Shown here: positions 54,115 to 63,099 of the stretch, one piece after another
How positions within the stretch are numbered: position 1 is the first letter of the stretch
Layout: each line of letters opens with the position of its first letter
DNA from: Listeria ivanovii subsp. ivanovii
GTDB lineage: Bacteria; Bacillota; Bacilli; Lactobacillales; Listeriaceae
Assembly: GCF_900187025.1 (NCBI RefSeq)
Contig: NZ_LT906478.1
Location: 728,001-792,000 of the forward strand
Reading direction: 5' to 3'
DNA: 64,000 nucleotides
Program-made: the position numbers and the translations under genes
The notes under the pieces: generated by a model
Database searches by the model: none
Told to the model about the DNA's origin: nothing
What the model saw: the letters and a program-made list of their open reading frames with translations, nothing else

Positions 54115-54170
54115 GGTAAAAAGTACCGTTATTATTTTCGCATAAAAACAATAAACTGGTACTATTTTCC
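54115..54170. promoter_or_regulatory. operator-like inverted repeat between rpiR and the TIM-barrel gene
   Basis: GGTAAAAAGTACC (54115-54127) and GGTACTATTTTCC (54158-54170) match at 11 of 13 positions as an inverted repeat. It is between divergent promoters. Downstream TTTACT-N16-TATACT (54188-54215), with TGC before the -10, drives the next gene. Confidence 0.55.
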
Positions 54171-54284
54171 AATATAACTGGATTCTATTTACTTAGTATA
54201 TGCCAATGCTATACTGAGGACAAGTAGAGAGAAATGTTTGCTTTTTATTTAGAATATATAATGAAAAACTAGGAGGTATTTGAT

Positions 54285-55258
54285 ATGGTAAGAAGATTAA
54301 TTAGCAGTAGTAGAAGTGAAATTAGAAAAATGAGTGCAAGTGATTTAAAAACTTCTATTTTGGCAAGTGAAGGAAGAACGGTCCTTTGTCAAAATTTTAT
54401 TGGTCATACTTTATGTGAAGGAACTACCAACGCAGAAGTTAGTCAAGCGTTTGGGGCAGATATGATTTTCTTTAATGGTTACTCAATGGATACGAATGTT
54501 ATTCAAGAAGGTCTGATTGTCGAGGAATGGAATGAAGCTACCGAAACTTTTGATACTAAGCAATATCGTTTGAAAGAGATGAAAAAACTAATTAATGTCC
54601 CTTTAGGAGTCTATTTAGAATGTGGTGCAGGTGATGATGCTACTACTTCAACAGCTCCAGAAAAGCAGCTGATTAAAAATGATCGAATTGCTTCAAAAGA
54701 AAATTTGGAGAAGGCTATTCAGGAAGAGTGTGATTTCGTTGTATTAGCTGGAAATCCAGGTACTCGAACATCTTATCAAACAATTGTTGAAGCAACTAGA
54801 CAGGCTAAAGCTGTTGTTGGTGATAAAATGTTACTATTTGCTGGAAAGTGGGAAGATGGTGTCTTTGAGAAAGTACTTGGAGATCCACAAGTTCCAATGT
54901 CTACTCATAAACAGTTTGTACAAGAACTGATTGATGCTGGTGCTGATGTTATTTGCCTACCAATGCCTGGCTGTAGACCGGGTATCACAGTGAGGATATT
55001 CGAGAATTAACAACTTTTACGCACACTTATAAACCTGGAACTTTGGTAATGTCCTTCTTAGATTGCTCTGTAGAAGGCGCGGATGATGATTCCATCAGAC
55101 AATGTACTCTATGGTCTAAAATGACTGGTGCTGACATTCATGCAATTGGTGATGCAGGTTTAAGTGGTATGAGCTCACCAGAAGGAATATACACCATGTC
55201 AATCGCTTTAAAAGGAAGAAGACTTACTTTTAGAAGGCTAGGAGCAGGCGGCAGATAA
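54285..55258 (+). pseudogene. TIM-barrel protein (DUF7916/PEP-mutase-like), frameshifted
   Basis: The frame runs through LKTSILASEGRTVLCQN, GADMIFFNGYSMDTN, VYLECGAGDD and CLPMPGCRPGITV, then shifts near 54990-54995 and stops after VRIFEN. Adding one G there restores EDIRELTTFTHTYKPGT and continues through VMSFLDCSVEGADDDSIR to RRLGAGGR. The repaired protein is about 325 residues. Such proteins sit next to PTS genes and may be PEP-mutase/isocitrate-lyase relatives or phosphosugar enzymes. Frameshift is in a GG, so a sequence error cannot be ruled out. Confidence 0.7.
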
Positions 55259-55594
55259 TCAGTTTTATCTCTATAATTTATAGATTAAGAGGAACATACA
55301 ATATGCTATAAAAAATAGTCTATCTCTAATGATGTCTGCAAACTTAAGCAAAGAATTACTTAATCTTGAAAATACTAGTATCGATAGCTTTCATATAGAT
55401 GGACGTTCTATAGCAAATTTTGAATTAGTAGCAACAAAATCCTATTAAATATGTACCGAAAATAAAGCTACCAGTATCTTTACGCAAGTTATTTGCCAGG
55501 TTGAAACACGAACATTAGGCAAATAACTTGTGGAATAGATCCGCAATCCGCTAAAATAACATTACGCAATTTTTTTTGAAAAGGGGAATTGATT
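55259..55594. other. 336-bp spacer with a small coding remnant
   Basis: An AGAGGA site precedes ATGCTATAA at about 55302; adding one base there would join a frame reading KNSLSLMMSANLSKELLNLE, then a further 30 residues to TAA at about 55446. It resembles nothing I know and is probably a relict of the island. A terminator-like stem (CAAGTTATTTGCC with GGCAAATAACTTG, about 55489-55532) follows. Confidence 0.4.
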
Positions 55595-56296
55595 ATGACA
55601 GTGGAAAAAGTGAAGTGGGGCTATGATGAGAAGACGGGGCCGGATATGTGGGGGCATATTTGTTCTGACTTTGAAATAGCAGATACTGGTAAGGCACAAT
55701 CGCCGGTCAATATTGAGCAATCTGATGTAGAGCAAATCAAACCGTCAACGATGAAATTTTACTATAAAGAGACCGATTATACGATTAAACGAGTGGAACA
55801 ATCCGTGCATGTATTTCCGCATGATAAAGAGCAAGGGCTACGCTATAATGGTGAATATTTTCCACTTGTTTCATTTCATGCCCATATCCCGGCAGAGCAT
55901 CTTTTAGACGGGTATATTTATCCAATCGAATGGCATTTTGTACATGAAAAAGCAGATGGCACAACGCTTGTAATGAGTGCTTGGATGGAAATCGATAATA
56001 CGACCAATGTGGAATTAAAAGATTTACCAAAGCATTTTCCAGAAGTTTTTGCCGATTTTGAAACAGAACGAGATATTACTTTAGATGTCAATGAATTCAT
56101 GCCAGAAGAGCGTGTTTTTTATACATACCAAGGCTCGCGGACAACGCCACCAACTGTGGAAGGCGTCACTTGGATTGTGTTGAAAAATGCAAAATCACTT
56201 AAACAAGCTGATTTTACAGAATTAGATAAAGCAATTGGGAACACAAGTCGGCGCGTGCAACCTTTAAATGGCCGAGAAATTACTTTTTACAACTAA
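55595..56296 (+). CDS. alpha-carbonic anhydrase, cytosolic
   Basis: This encodes 233 residues. Alpha-class blocks are WGYDEKTGPDMWG, SPVNIEQSD, the zinc ligands in SFHAHIPAEH and IEWHFVHEKADG, and TPPTVEGVTWIVL. It hydrates CO2. Most bacterial alpha-class enzymes are exported; this one has no signal peptide. Also, the usual FHFHxPSEH is FHAHIPAEH. ATG 55595 lies about 8 nt after AAGGGGA. Confidence 0.87.
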   Translation: MTVEKVKWGYDEKTGPDMWGHICSDFEIADTGKAQSPVNIEQSDVEQIKPSTMKFYYKETDYTIKRVEQSVHVFPHDKEQGLRYNGEYFPLVSFHAHIPAEHLLDGYIYPIEWHFVHEKADGTTLVMSAWMEIDNTTNVELKDLPKHFPEVFADFETERDITLDVNEFMPEERVFYTYQGSRTTPPTVEGVTWIVLKNAKSLKQADFTELDKAIGNTSRRVQPLNGREITFYN

Positions 56297-56363
56297 AAAC
56301 TAGAAAGCCTCGCTCGAATCTTGTATAGTATAAGCATAGATTTACGAGTGGAGGCTTATTTTT

Positions 56364-56906
56364 ATGTATGAACAAGCGCGCAAGCTGATGATAAAAGCAC
56401 ATAATGGTCAAAAGCGTAAAATTACCGGTGAGCCTTATTTTTCGCACCCATTAAATGTGGCGCGGATTTTGCGTCGTGCTGGTTTTCCTGAAGAAGTCGT
56501 TATTGCTGGATTACTTCATGATGCGGTAGAGGACACCGAGGTGACAGACCAAGATATTCGGGAAATGTTCGGGGATATCATTGCTGATTTGGTGGCCTCC
56601 CATACGGAAAATAAATCTTTATCATGGGAAGAACGAAAAGCGCATACAATTGAACAAGTTCGTACGGGTACTTTGGAAGAAAAAGCACTTATCGTTGCAG
56701 ATAAATTAGATAATTTAAGTTCCGTTCGCTATGCCTTGAGTTCTGAAGGGAAAGCAGTTTGGAGCTACTTTAATCGTGGCTATGATCAGCAAAAATGGTA
56801 TAATGAAGGCATCAAAAATAATATGGAATACGGGTTAAATCCGTCTGAAATCCCTGCTTTTTTCGAGGAGTACGCACGTTTAGTGAAGTGGATTTTTAAG
56901 GAATAA
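56364..56906 (+). CDS. HD-domain phosphohydrolase (SpoT/Mesh1-like)
   Basis: This encodes 180 residues. The HD motifs are HNGQKRKITGEPYFSHPLNVARIL, GLLHDAVEDTEVTDQDI and ADKLDNLSSVR. It matches single-domain (p)ppGpp hydrolase-like proteins. Whether it degrades ppGpp, NADPH or another nucleotide is unknown. Start after GTGGAGG. It stands 67 nt after the carbonic anhydrase. Confidence 0.83.
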   Translation: MYEQARKLMIKAHNGQKRKITGEPYFSHPLNVARILRRAGFPEEVVIAGLLHDAVEDTEVTDQDIREMFGDIIADLVASHTENKSLSWEERKAHTIEQVRTGTLEEKALIVADKLDNLSSVRYALSSEGKAVWSYFNRGYDQQKWYNEGIKNNMEYGLNPSEIPAFFEEYARLVKWIFKE

Positions 56907-57000
56907 ATTTTTATTTAAAATAACTGTTAATTTAGGTATTTATATTCAAATTAATAAGTTTTCAGAAAATGATTTTCTTTTTTCAAAGTTCTGATGTAAA

Positions 57001-57015
57001 ATGAAAGCGTTATAA
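57001..57015 (+). promoter_or_regulatory. cre-like site upstream of fructokinase
   Basis: ATGAAAGCGTTATAA matches the CcpA consensus WTGNAARCGNWWWCA at all but one position. It overlaps the start region just after a TAAAAT-type -10, so CcpA would repress here. Confidence 0.5.
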
Positions 57016-57041
57016 ACATACGAGAAAGGAAGTTTTTTTTG

Positions 57042-57914
57042 ATGGTTTATGGAGCAATTGAAGCAGGTGGAACAAAATTTGTTGTCGCAATTGGAAAAGA
57101 ATCTGGGGAAATCATTAAACGTGAAAGTTACCCAACAACAGAACCAGCAGAAACAATGAAAGCCGTTATTCAATTTTTCAAACAGTATCAAGATGAATTA
57201 AAAGCGATTGGGATTGGCTCGTTTGGTCCAATTGATATTCGAAAATCTAGTCCTACATACGGCTATATCACGCAAACACCAAAACTTGCGTGGCGCAATT
57301 ACGATATCGTCGGTGCTATGAAAAGAGAATTTAATGTCCCAATTGGTTTTACAACAGATGTGAATGCCGCCGCGCTTGGAGAAGTGAGTCTTGGCGCCGC
57401 TGAAGGCTTATCGAGTTGTATTTACTTAACTATCGGAACGGGAATCGGTGGAGGTGCCGTTGTTTCTGGCAAAATTTTGGAAGGATTTTCTCATCCGGAA
57501 ATGGGACATATTATGGTGCGCCGTCATAAACTAGATCGATTTACTGGCAGTTGCCCAAGCCATAGTGATTGTTTAGAAGGACTCGCAGCTGGTGGAGCAA
57601 TTGAAAAGCGCTGGGGTAAAAAAGCAGTCGAGCTCGCAGATGATGAAGAAGTTTGGAATTTAGAAGCTCATTATATTGCGCAAGCTTTAATGAATTACAC
57701 ACTGATTTTATCACCAGAAAGAATCATTTTAGGTGGAGGCGTTATGAAGCAACGGCAACTTTTCCCATTAATTCGTCAAAAATTAAAAGCATTAGTCAAT
57801 AATTATGTACAGTTACCGGATTTAGAAAGGTACATAGTTCCTCCAAAATTAGAAGATGATGCTGGTATAACTGGTTGTGTTTTACTTGCAGTGGATGCTG
57901 AAAAAAATAAATAA
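57042..57914 (+). CDS. fructokinase (ROK family)
   Basis: This encodes 290 residues. ATP site GAIEAGGTKFVVAIG, GIGSFGPIDI, TDVNAAALGEVSLGAAEG and GTGIGGGAVVSGK are present. The zinc-binding stretch GHIMVRRH..GSCPSHSDCLEGLAAG has both His and both Cys. That is typical of fructokinases such as YdhR. The ATG at 57042 follows AAAGGAAG. Confidence 0.88.
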   Translation: MVYGAIEAGGTKFVVAIGKESGEIIKRESYPTTEPAETMKAVIQFFKQYQDELKAIGIGSFGPIDIRKSSPTYGYITQTPKLAWRNYDIVGAMKREFNVPIGFTTDVNAAALGEVSLGAAEGLSSCIYLTIGTGIGGGAVVSGKILEGFSHPEMGHIMVRRHKLDRFTGSCPSHSDCLEGLAAGGAIEKRWGKKAVELADDEEVWNLEAHYIAQALMNYTLILSPERIILGGGVMKQRQLFPLIRQKLKALVNNYVQLPDLERYIVPPKLEDDAGITGCVLLAVDAEKNK

Positions 57915-57921
57915 TCATTGG

Positions 57922-57957
57922 AACAGAGGGCACTTTTCCGTGGCTTCTGTTTTTTTG
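57922..57957 (+). terminator. terminator after fructokinase
   Basis: AACAGA (57922-57927) pairs with TCTGTT (57946-57951), with further pairs inward, then T7. Confidence 0.8.
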
Positions 57958-58019
57958 GTAATAGTTGCATTTTTTTGATATGATTCAGTAAAAGCAGAAC
58001 GATAGGGAGAGTACAAGTA

Positions 58020-58697
58020 ATGAAACAAATTCTAATAGTAGATGATGACAAACATATTCGTAAGCTTGTGGGGCATTATCTTCGTCGCGAAGGTTTTCAC
58101 GTGCTTGAGGCGAGCGACGGGGAGGACGCAGAGCAGATTGTCAGTAGCAAGCAAGTTCATTTAGCGGTCATTGATGTCATGATGCCGAAAATGGATGGGT
58201 TTGAGCTGTGTCAAAAAATGCGTACGAGTTATCCAGAAATCCCAATTATTATGTTGACAGCAAAAGATGCGCTCATTGATAAATCACGTGGCTTTGAAGT
58301 CGGAACAGATGATTATCTCACCAAGCCATTTGAACCGGAAGAGCTTGTTTTTCGAATTCGGGCGTTGCTTCGTCGTTCCAATCAAGCGAGCGAAGTGAAA
58401 ATCCATATTGGGAATATCACGATTGATCAAAAGAGCTATGGAATAAAATTTGGTCAACGGGAACAAATGATTCCTGTGAAAGAATTTGAGTTACTTTATC
58501 AGCTAGCTAGTTATCCTAGCCGTATTTTTACCCGAGAAGAGCTGATCGAACGCATCTGGCAGCGAGATTATGATGGTAGTGACCGGACAGTGGATGTACA
58601 TATTAAGCGATTACGTGATCACTTTGATGAGGGAAAAGATGGGATTCGAATTGTTACGGTTCGCGGAGTTGGCTATAAGTTGGAGGAGACAATATGA
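58020..58697 (+). CDS. hssR: HssR-like response regulator
   Basis: This encodes 225 residues. The receiver has LIVDDDKHIRK, phospho-acceptor Asp52 in AVIDVMMPKMDG and LTKPFEPEELVFRI. The OmpR-type winged helix ends ...SDRTVDVHIKRLRDHF. Four-gene synteny with a kinase and an HrtAB-type transporter gives the heme-sensing assignment. The stop overlaps the kinase start by 4 nt. Confidence 0.85.
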   Translation: MKQILIVDDDKHIRKLVGHYLRREGFHVLEASDGEDAEQIVSSKQVHLAVIDVMMPKMDGFELCQKMRTSYPEIPIIMLTAKDALIDKSRGFEVGTDDYLTKPFEPEELVFRIRALLRRSNQASEVKIHIGNITIDQKSYGIKFGQREQMIPVKEFELLYQLASYPSRIFTREELIERIWQRDYDGSDRTVDVHIKRLRDHFDEGKDGIRIVTVRGVGYKLEETI

Positions 58698-60073
58698 AAT
58701 CGCTCTATGGTCGAATAGTTATTACGATGCTCGTGGTTATTCTTACTAGTAGTTTACTTGGATTTTTCTTAGCTAATATTTATTATCAAATAAAACTAAA
58801 GCCATTCAATGATGAAAAAACTACCCAAATAGCGCAAGAAGTACAACAATTTTATCAATCAAATGAAGGAGTTTCATTAGACGATTATTTAAAAAATGTT
58901 GGAGAACTTGGTTATGAAGTATATCTCACAGATGGTGCTCGTGATTCCCGTTATTTTGGTGGTGAATTCCGGAAAAAAGATTTACCAGAAAAGACTGTTC
59001 AACAAGTTTTAGCGGGAGAGACCTATCATGGTATTGATAACTTTAATACAGGGTTATTCATTACTGGCTTTTTTGACAATGATCTTCATAATACGATTGG
59101 AGTTCCAGTGGAAACAAATGGCAAAACGGAAGCACTATTTATTCGCCAAGATCCGGAACAACAATTTGGGGAGCTACGAATCTTTTTTGCGATGATTCTT
59201 ATTTTCACTTCGATTATTAGTATTTTATTTGTTTTAATTAGCGGGCGTTACATTGTTAATCCCATTGTAAAACTAACGAATGCAACGAAGCAAATTCGCA
59301 AAGGAAACTACGATGTGTCGCTTGAAGTAAGGCGCAAAGATGAGATTGGACAACTCGCGGATTCCTTTGCAAAAATGACTGGAGAATTAGAAAAATCAGA
59401 GGTGGCTCGTCAGGAATTTGTCGCAAATGTCTCGCATGAATTACAGTCACCACTAACATCAATGCAAGGATTTGCGGCTTTACTTGCCTCAGATACTTTA
59501 TCAGAAAAAGAACGAGCGGAATATTTAGCTGTTTTATCAGAAGAAACGACACGTCTTTCATCTTTGACAAAGCAGTTACTTACGCTTGCCACATTAGACC
59601 AAGAAGTAGGGCTCCGAAAAAAAGATCAAGTGGACATAGAATCCCAGTGGCGCCAATTGTTACAGATGACGGAATGGAGCTGGCGTGCAAAAGAACTAAC
59701 CATCCAATTAGAGTTGGCTAAAGTAGAATACACCGGGGATGCTGAGTTGCTTTATCAAGTCTGGTCCAATCTATTAACAAACGCAATTAAGTTTACACCA
59801 GTTGGCGGGACTATTGCTATTTCTCTCTATGAGAAAAATAGCACTGTGTTCGTGGAAGTTGAGGATAGTGGTATCGGAATTAGCCAAGCCGATATAAATC
59901 AAATATTCCATCGCTTCTATAAAGCAAATCAAAGTCGCACGAGAGAAGAAGGTTCTAGTGGTTTAGGGTTATCCATTTGTCAAAAAATCATTCACTTGCA
60001 CCACGGAGGAATTGAAGTAAAAAGTAGTCCCGAAAAAGGAACGAAATTCACGATTAACCTACCTGAATTTTAA
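58694..60073 (+). CDS. hssS: HssS-like sensor histidine kinase
   Basis: This encodes 459 residues. Two helices (about 9-30 and 163-183) flank a 130-residue extracellular sensor; HAMP follows (about 184-236), then SHELQSPLTSMQGF with His248 and the ATPase N, G1 and G2 boxes (NLLTNAIKFTP, EDSGIGIS, SSGLGLSICQ). Homologous to HssS, which senses heme damage at the membrane. The start overlaps hssR by four bases. Confidence 0.85.
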   Translation: MKSLYGRIVITMLVVILTSSLLGFFLANIYYQIKLKPFNDEKTTQIAQEVQQFYQSNEGVSLDDYLKNVGELGYEVYLTDGARDSRYFGGEFRKKDLPEKTVQQVLAGETYHGIDNFNTGLFITGFFDNDLHNTIGVPVETNGKTEALFIRQDPEQQFGELRIFFAMILIFTSIISILFVLISGRYIVNPIVKLTNATKQIRKGNYDVSLEVRRKDEIGQLADSFAKMTGELEKSEVARQEFVANVSHELQSPLTSMQGFAALLASDTLSEKERAEYLAVLSEETTRLSSLTKQLLTLATLDQEVGLRKKDQVDIESQWRQLLQMTEWSWRAKELTIQLELAKVEYTGDAELLYQVWSNLLTNAIKFTPVGGTIAISLYEKNSTVFVEVEDSGIGISQADINQIFHRFYKANQSRTREEGSSGLGLSICQKIIHLHHGGIEVKSSPEKGTKFTINLPEF

Positions 60074-60087
60074 ATTTGTAAAATCCG

Positions 60088-60107
60088 ATTCACATTCCGT
60101 TTACAAA
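60088..60107 (+). promoter_or_regulatory. HssR-type direct repeat before hrtB
   Basis: ATTCACATT-CC-GTTTACAAA has the GTTCATATT-N2-GTTCATATT layout described for S. aureus HssR. TTTACA within it can serve as the -35, with TGTAAG/TAAGAT at 60123-60130 as -10. It lies 45 nt before hrtB, so the transporter pair has its own induced promoter. Confidence 0.65.
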
Positions 60108-60151
60108 GCTCCTTTAAACTAAGTGTAAGATCTTAGAAGGAGTTGAACGGA

Positions 60152-61240
60152 ATGTTTTTGGCATTAAGGGAATTAAAACACGCAAAACTACGCTATATTT
60201 TGATTGTGTTAATTATGGTATTAATTGCTTGGCTTGTTTTGTTTGTAACGGGCTTAGCGAGTGGACTAGCAAATGATAATGGGGCAGCAATTTCTTCCAA
60301 CAAAGCGACATATTACGTGTTGCAGAAGGATTCAGATAATCGCTTAACAAGATCCAATTTAACAACATCTGAAACACAAGATGTAGCAAAACAAGTAGAT
60401 AATTCGAAAAGTACTAATTTAGGCGTACAAATGGGAACAATTACGAAACCAAAGCAAGATAAAAAAACCGATATTACTTATTTTGGAATAGATAAAACAA
60501 GCTTCTTACAACCGGAAATAACAGAAGGAACCAAACCACAAACAAAAAAAGAAATAATAGCGGATATTTCTTTAAAAGAAGCAGATTATCAATTGGGAAG
60601 TAAATTAAAAGATAGTGCAACTGGTGAACAGTTTACAATTACTGCTTTCACAAAAAATAATACTTTTAGTCATTCTCCCGTTATTTTTGTAGGATGGGAT
60701 GCCTGGGAACTTATTCACCAAACAAACCAAGCGGCACAGGGCGAGTACAATGCCGTAGCACTCGATGTTTCGCAAAATAAAGCAGAAAGCCTATCATTAG
60801 GTTCACTGGAATTATCATCTAGTAAAGAAGTTCTCCAAGGTATTCCCGGCTATTCAGAAGAACAAGGTTCGCTATTAATGATGATTGCCTTTTTATTCGT
60901 CATTGCTGCATTTGTTCTCGCAGCTTTCTTTTACGTCATTACAATTCAAAAAATCAACCAATTTGGTATTTTAAAAGCAGTTGGGGCAAGAACGGCGTAT
61001 TTAGGACGAAGCATTATCAGTCAAGTTGTCTTTCTATCTGTTGTCAGCTTATTAATTGGTAATGGTTTAACATTTGGACTTGCAGCAATTTTACCAGCAA
61101 GTATGCCATTTACGCTTAGTCCGCTACTTGCAATTGGCTGCTCTGTTTTATTCCTTGTTGTCGCAGTAGCAGGCTCGCTGTTATCACTCTATCGTGTTGC
61201 TAAAGTAGATCCGTTAGAAGCAATTGGGAGGGCAAACTAA
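60152..61240 (+). CDS. hrtB: HrtB-like ABC permease (heme efflux)
   Basis: This encodes 362 residues of the FtsX/MacB-type. First helix is RYILIVLIMVLIAWLVLF, then an extracellular domain (about 40-235) and three helices near the C-terminus, ending in DPLEAIGR. The N-terminal LALRELKHAKLRYILI resembles HrtB. It would export or protect against heme with HrtA. ATG 60152 is taken as AAGGAG is 9 nt upstream. Stop overlaps hrtA. Confidence 0.83.
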   Translation: MFLALRELKHAKLRYILIVLIMVLIAWLVLFVTGLASGLANDNGAAISSNKATYYVLQKDSDNRLTRSNLTTSETQDVAKQVDNSKSTNLGVQMGTITKPKQDKKTDITYFGIDKTSFLQPEITEGTKPQTKKEIIADISLKEADYQLGSKLKDSATGEQFTITAFTKNNTFSHSPVIFVGWDAWELIHQTNQAAQGEYNAVALDVSQNKAESLSLGSLELSSSKEVLQGIPGYSEEQGSLLMMIAFLFVIAAFVLAAFFYVITIQKINQFGILKAVGARTAYLGRSIISQVVFLSVVSLLIGNGLTFGLAAILPASMPFTLSPLLAIGCSVLFLVVAVAGSLLSLYRVAKVDPLEAIGRAN

Positions 61241-61908
61241 TGATATTAATCATGAAAAATATTTCGAAAGGTTATCAAGATGGCGAACAAGTTATTGAGG
61301 TTTTAAAAAATGTTTCTTTAGAAGTATCACAAGGAGAATTTGTCGCAATTGTCGGACCATCTGGAGCTGGAAAAAGTACTTTCTTATCTATAGCAGGTGC
61401 GTTATTATCTCCAACCAAAGGAGAAATTTCGATTGGGGATAAGCGTTTAAACAATTTTTCAGGCAAAAAATTAACGAAAGTTCGCCTGGAGAAGATTGGC
61501 TTTATTTTCCAAGGGGCAAATTTGATTCCATATTTAAATGTACGTGACCAACTGTTATTAATTGCTGAACTAGCCGGAAAAAAAGGCAAAGAGGCAAAAG
61601 AGAAAGCAGATGCGTTATTGAACGAACTAGGTTTAACTGCGCGGCGGAACAACTATCCTGAAAGCTTATCAGGCGGAGAAAAACAACGGGTGGCAATTGC
61701 TCGGGCGCTGATGAACAATCCGGATATCATTTTAGCAGATGAGCCTACAGCAAGTCTGGATGCAAATCGTGGTCATAAAGTAGTTCAAATGATAGCTGAT
61801 GAAGTCAAACGAAAAAATAAAGCTGCCATTATGGTTACGCATGACGAACGAGTATTAGACTTGGTAGATCGAGTGATTCGAATAGAAGATGGTTATTTGA
61901 AAGAGTGA
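61240..61908 (+). CDS. hrtA: HrtA-like ABC ATPase
   Basis: This encodes 222 residues. Walker A GPSGAGKST (39-47), [18 protein letters not shown] and ADEPTASLDANRG are complete. Similar to HrtA of S. aureus through IGFIFQGANLIPYLNV. The start overlaps the hrtB TAA. Ends the module at a strong terminator. Confidence 0.85.
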   Translation: MILIMKNISKGYQDGEQVIEVLKNVSLEVSQGEFVAIVGPSGAGKSTFLSIAGALLSPTKGEISIGDKRLNNFSGKKLTKVRLEKIGFIFQGANLIPYLNVRDQLLLIAELAGKKGKEAKEKADALLNELGLTARRNNYPESLSGGEKQRVAIARALMNNPDIILADEPTASLDANRGHKVVQMIADEVKRKNKAAIMVTHDERVLDLVDRVIRIEDGYLKE

Positions 61909-61913
61909 ACGAT

Positions 61914-61964
61914 AAAAGCAAGCAGACTTATTTCATTTTAGGATAAGACTGCTTGCTTTTTGAT
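61914..61964 (+). terminator. terminator after hrtA
   Basis: 12-bp arms 61914-61925 and 61949-61960 with T5. Confidence 0.9.
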
Positions 61965-62198
61965 GAGATAGAAAGAGTAGGATAAACACATAAAAATAAA
62001 TCAAGTATTGCATTTTTTTGTGAAATATCAAACAATCATAGGAATAAAAAAACTTATTATTAAGATGTTTGTTGGCGTTTCTAATATCGGTGGTGTTATA
62101 GTTATTGTAATTGAACTTTTACTACCAATTTTGATGGATTATCCAAGGTGAATTCAGGGAATAAAAGTAAATAGCATACATAAAAAAGGAGGAGTAAA

Positions 62199-62897
62199 AT
62201 GATTAAAGAAAGAAAAATTGTACTTATCACTAGTTTATTTTTTATTGCACTCACTTTCTTAGGATTACTTTTCCAAAGAGAAATCATTTGGAATATAGTT
62301 TCAGGTCATTTCGATTTTTCTGTTTCTAATATTATTAACCTGTTAGCAGGAAAAGATTTAGTTACATTTTTCTTGCATCAAGTGGTTGCCGCGTTAAAAG
62401 GGACAGTTATCTTTATTATTATTGAATTGCTGTTTGTTATCGCGATTTCAGTGTTTATCATCATTGTTATGTTTCGTGCTAAAAAGAAAGAAGGCTGGAC
62501 GAAAACGAGTATCGCGATTACAAGTGGTTATAGTTTGCTCCTTTTGTCACTCGTTTCCTTCCTGATTTTATTTAGTGTTCAATCATTACATACTTATCAA
62601 AATGTTCATGACAATGTGGTTACAGCTAAAAAAACTATTTTAACCCATAATTCCCAGGAAGTAGAAGATTCTCTAGCTAATATTATGGATGATCCGAAAA
62701 AAACGATTCAAAAAATCAAAGGAGTATCAAAACAACTTGATGAACATACAGGTGTTTTCACTTTACTTTCTGAATGGCTGGAAAAAGTAAAAAATGCTGA
62801 AAACATGCTATTTATCGGAGTGATGATTGGTTTTCTATTAATTCTTCTTGCACACATTAGCGAATTATACCGTTTGTGGCAAAAACGACAGAGCTAG
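62199..62897 (+). CDS. four-helix membrane protein of unknown function
   Basis: This encodes 232 residues. Helices are at about 6-24, 64-90, 104-127 and 203-222. The piece between helices 3 and 4 (about 128-200) is a charged, helical domain. I recognise no family. It has a strong AAAGGAGGAG site. It follows the heme-efflux genes but is separated by a terminator and 290 nt, so a link is not shown. Confidence 0.7.
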   Translation: MIKERKIVLITSLFFIALTFLGLLFQREIIWNIVSGHFDFSVSNIINLLAGKDLVTFFLHQVVAALKGTVIFIIIELLFVIAISVFIIIVMFRAKKKEGWTKTSIAITSGYSLLLLSLVSFLILFSVQSLHTYQNVHDNVVTAKKTILTHNSQEVEDSLANIMDDPKKTIQKIKGVSKQLDEHTGVFTLLSEWLEKVKNAENMLFIGVMIGFLLILLAHISELYRLWQKRQS

Positions 62898-62902
62898 GAC
62901 TA

Positions 62903-62945
62903 CCAAAAAGTTAGACTGAAAAGCTAACTTTTTGGCATTTTTTAT
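62903..62945 (+). terminator. terminator
   Basis: 12-bp perfect arms 62903-62914 and 62924-62935, then T-rich tail. Confidence 0.9.
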
Positions 62946-62985
62946 ATTTGGCTATTTTTATTATTCGTACTCACGGGCTTATTTG

Positions 62986-63099
62986 TTAGGAAGAGTCCTT
63001 TATGAAGATAGTTTGTTTGGAAACACCTACTTTTTCTGCCAATTCTTGTTGTGACATTCTGGCAAGTACATGATATTCATATACTTTATTGAATATCAT
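62986..63099 (-). pseudogene. truncated XRE-type HTH regulator
   Basis: 37 residues reading MIFNKVYEYHVLARMSQQEL then AEKVGVSKQTIF and KDSS before TAA. The normal small YozG/XRE-type regulators share this N-terminal half and continue IEKNKYSPSLLLAFKIA to about 65-70 residues. The second half is missing. It has no evident ribosome site. A relict of a lost gene. Confidence 0.55.
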
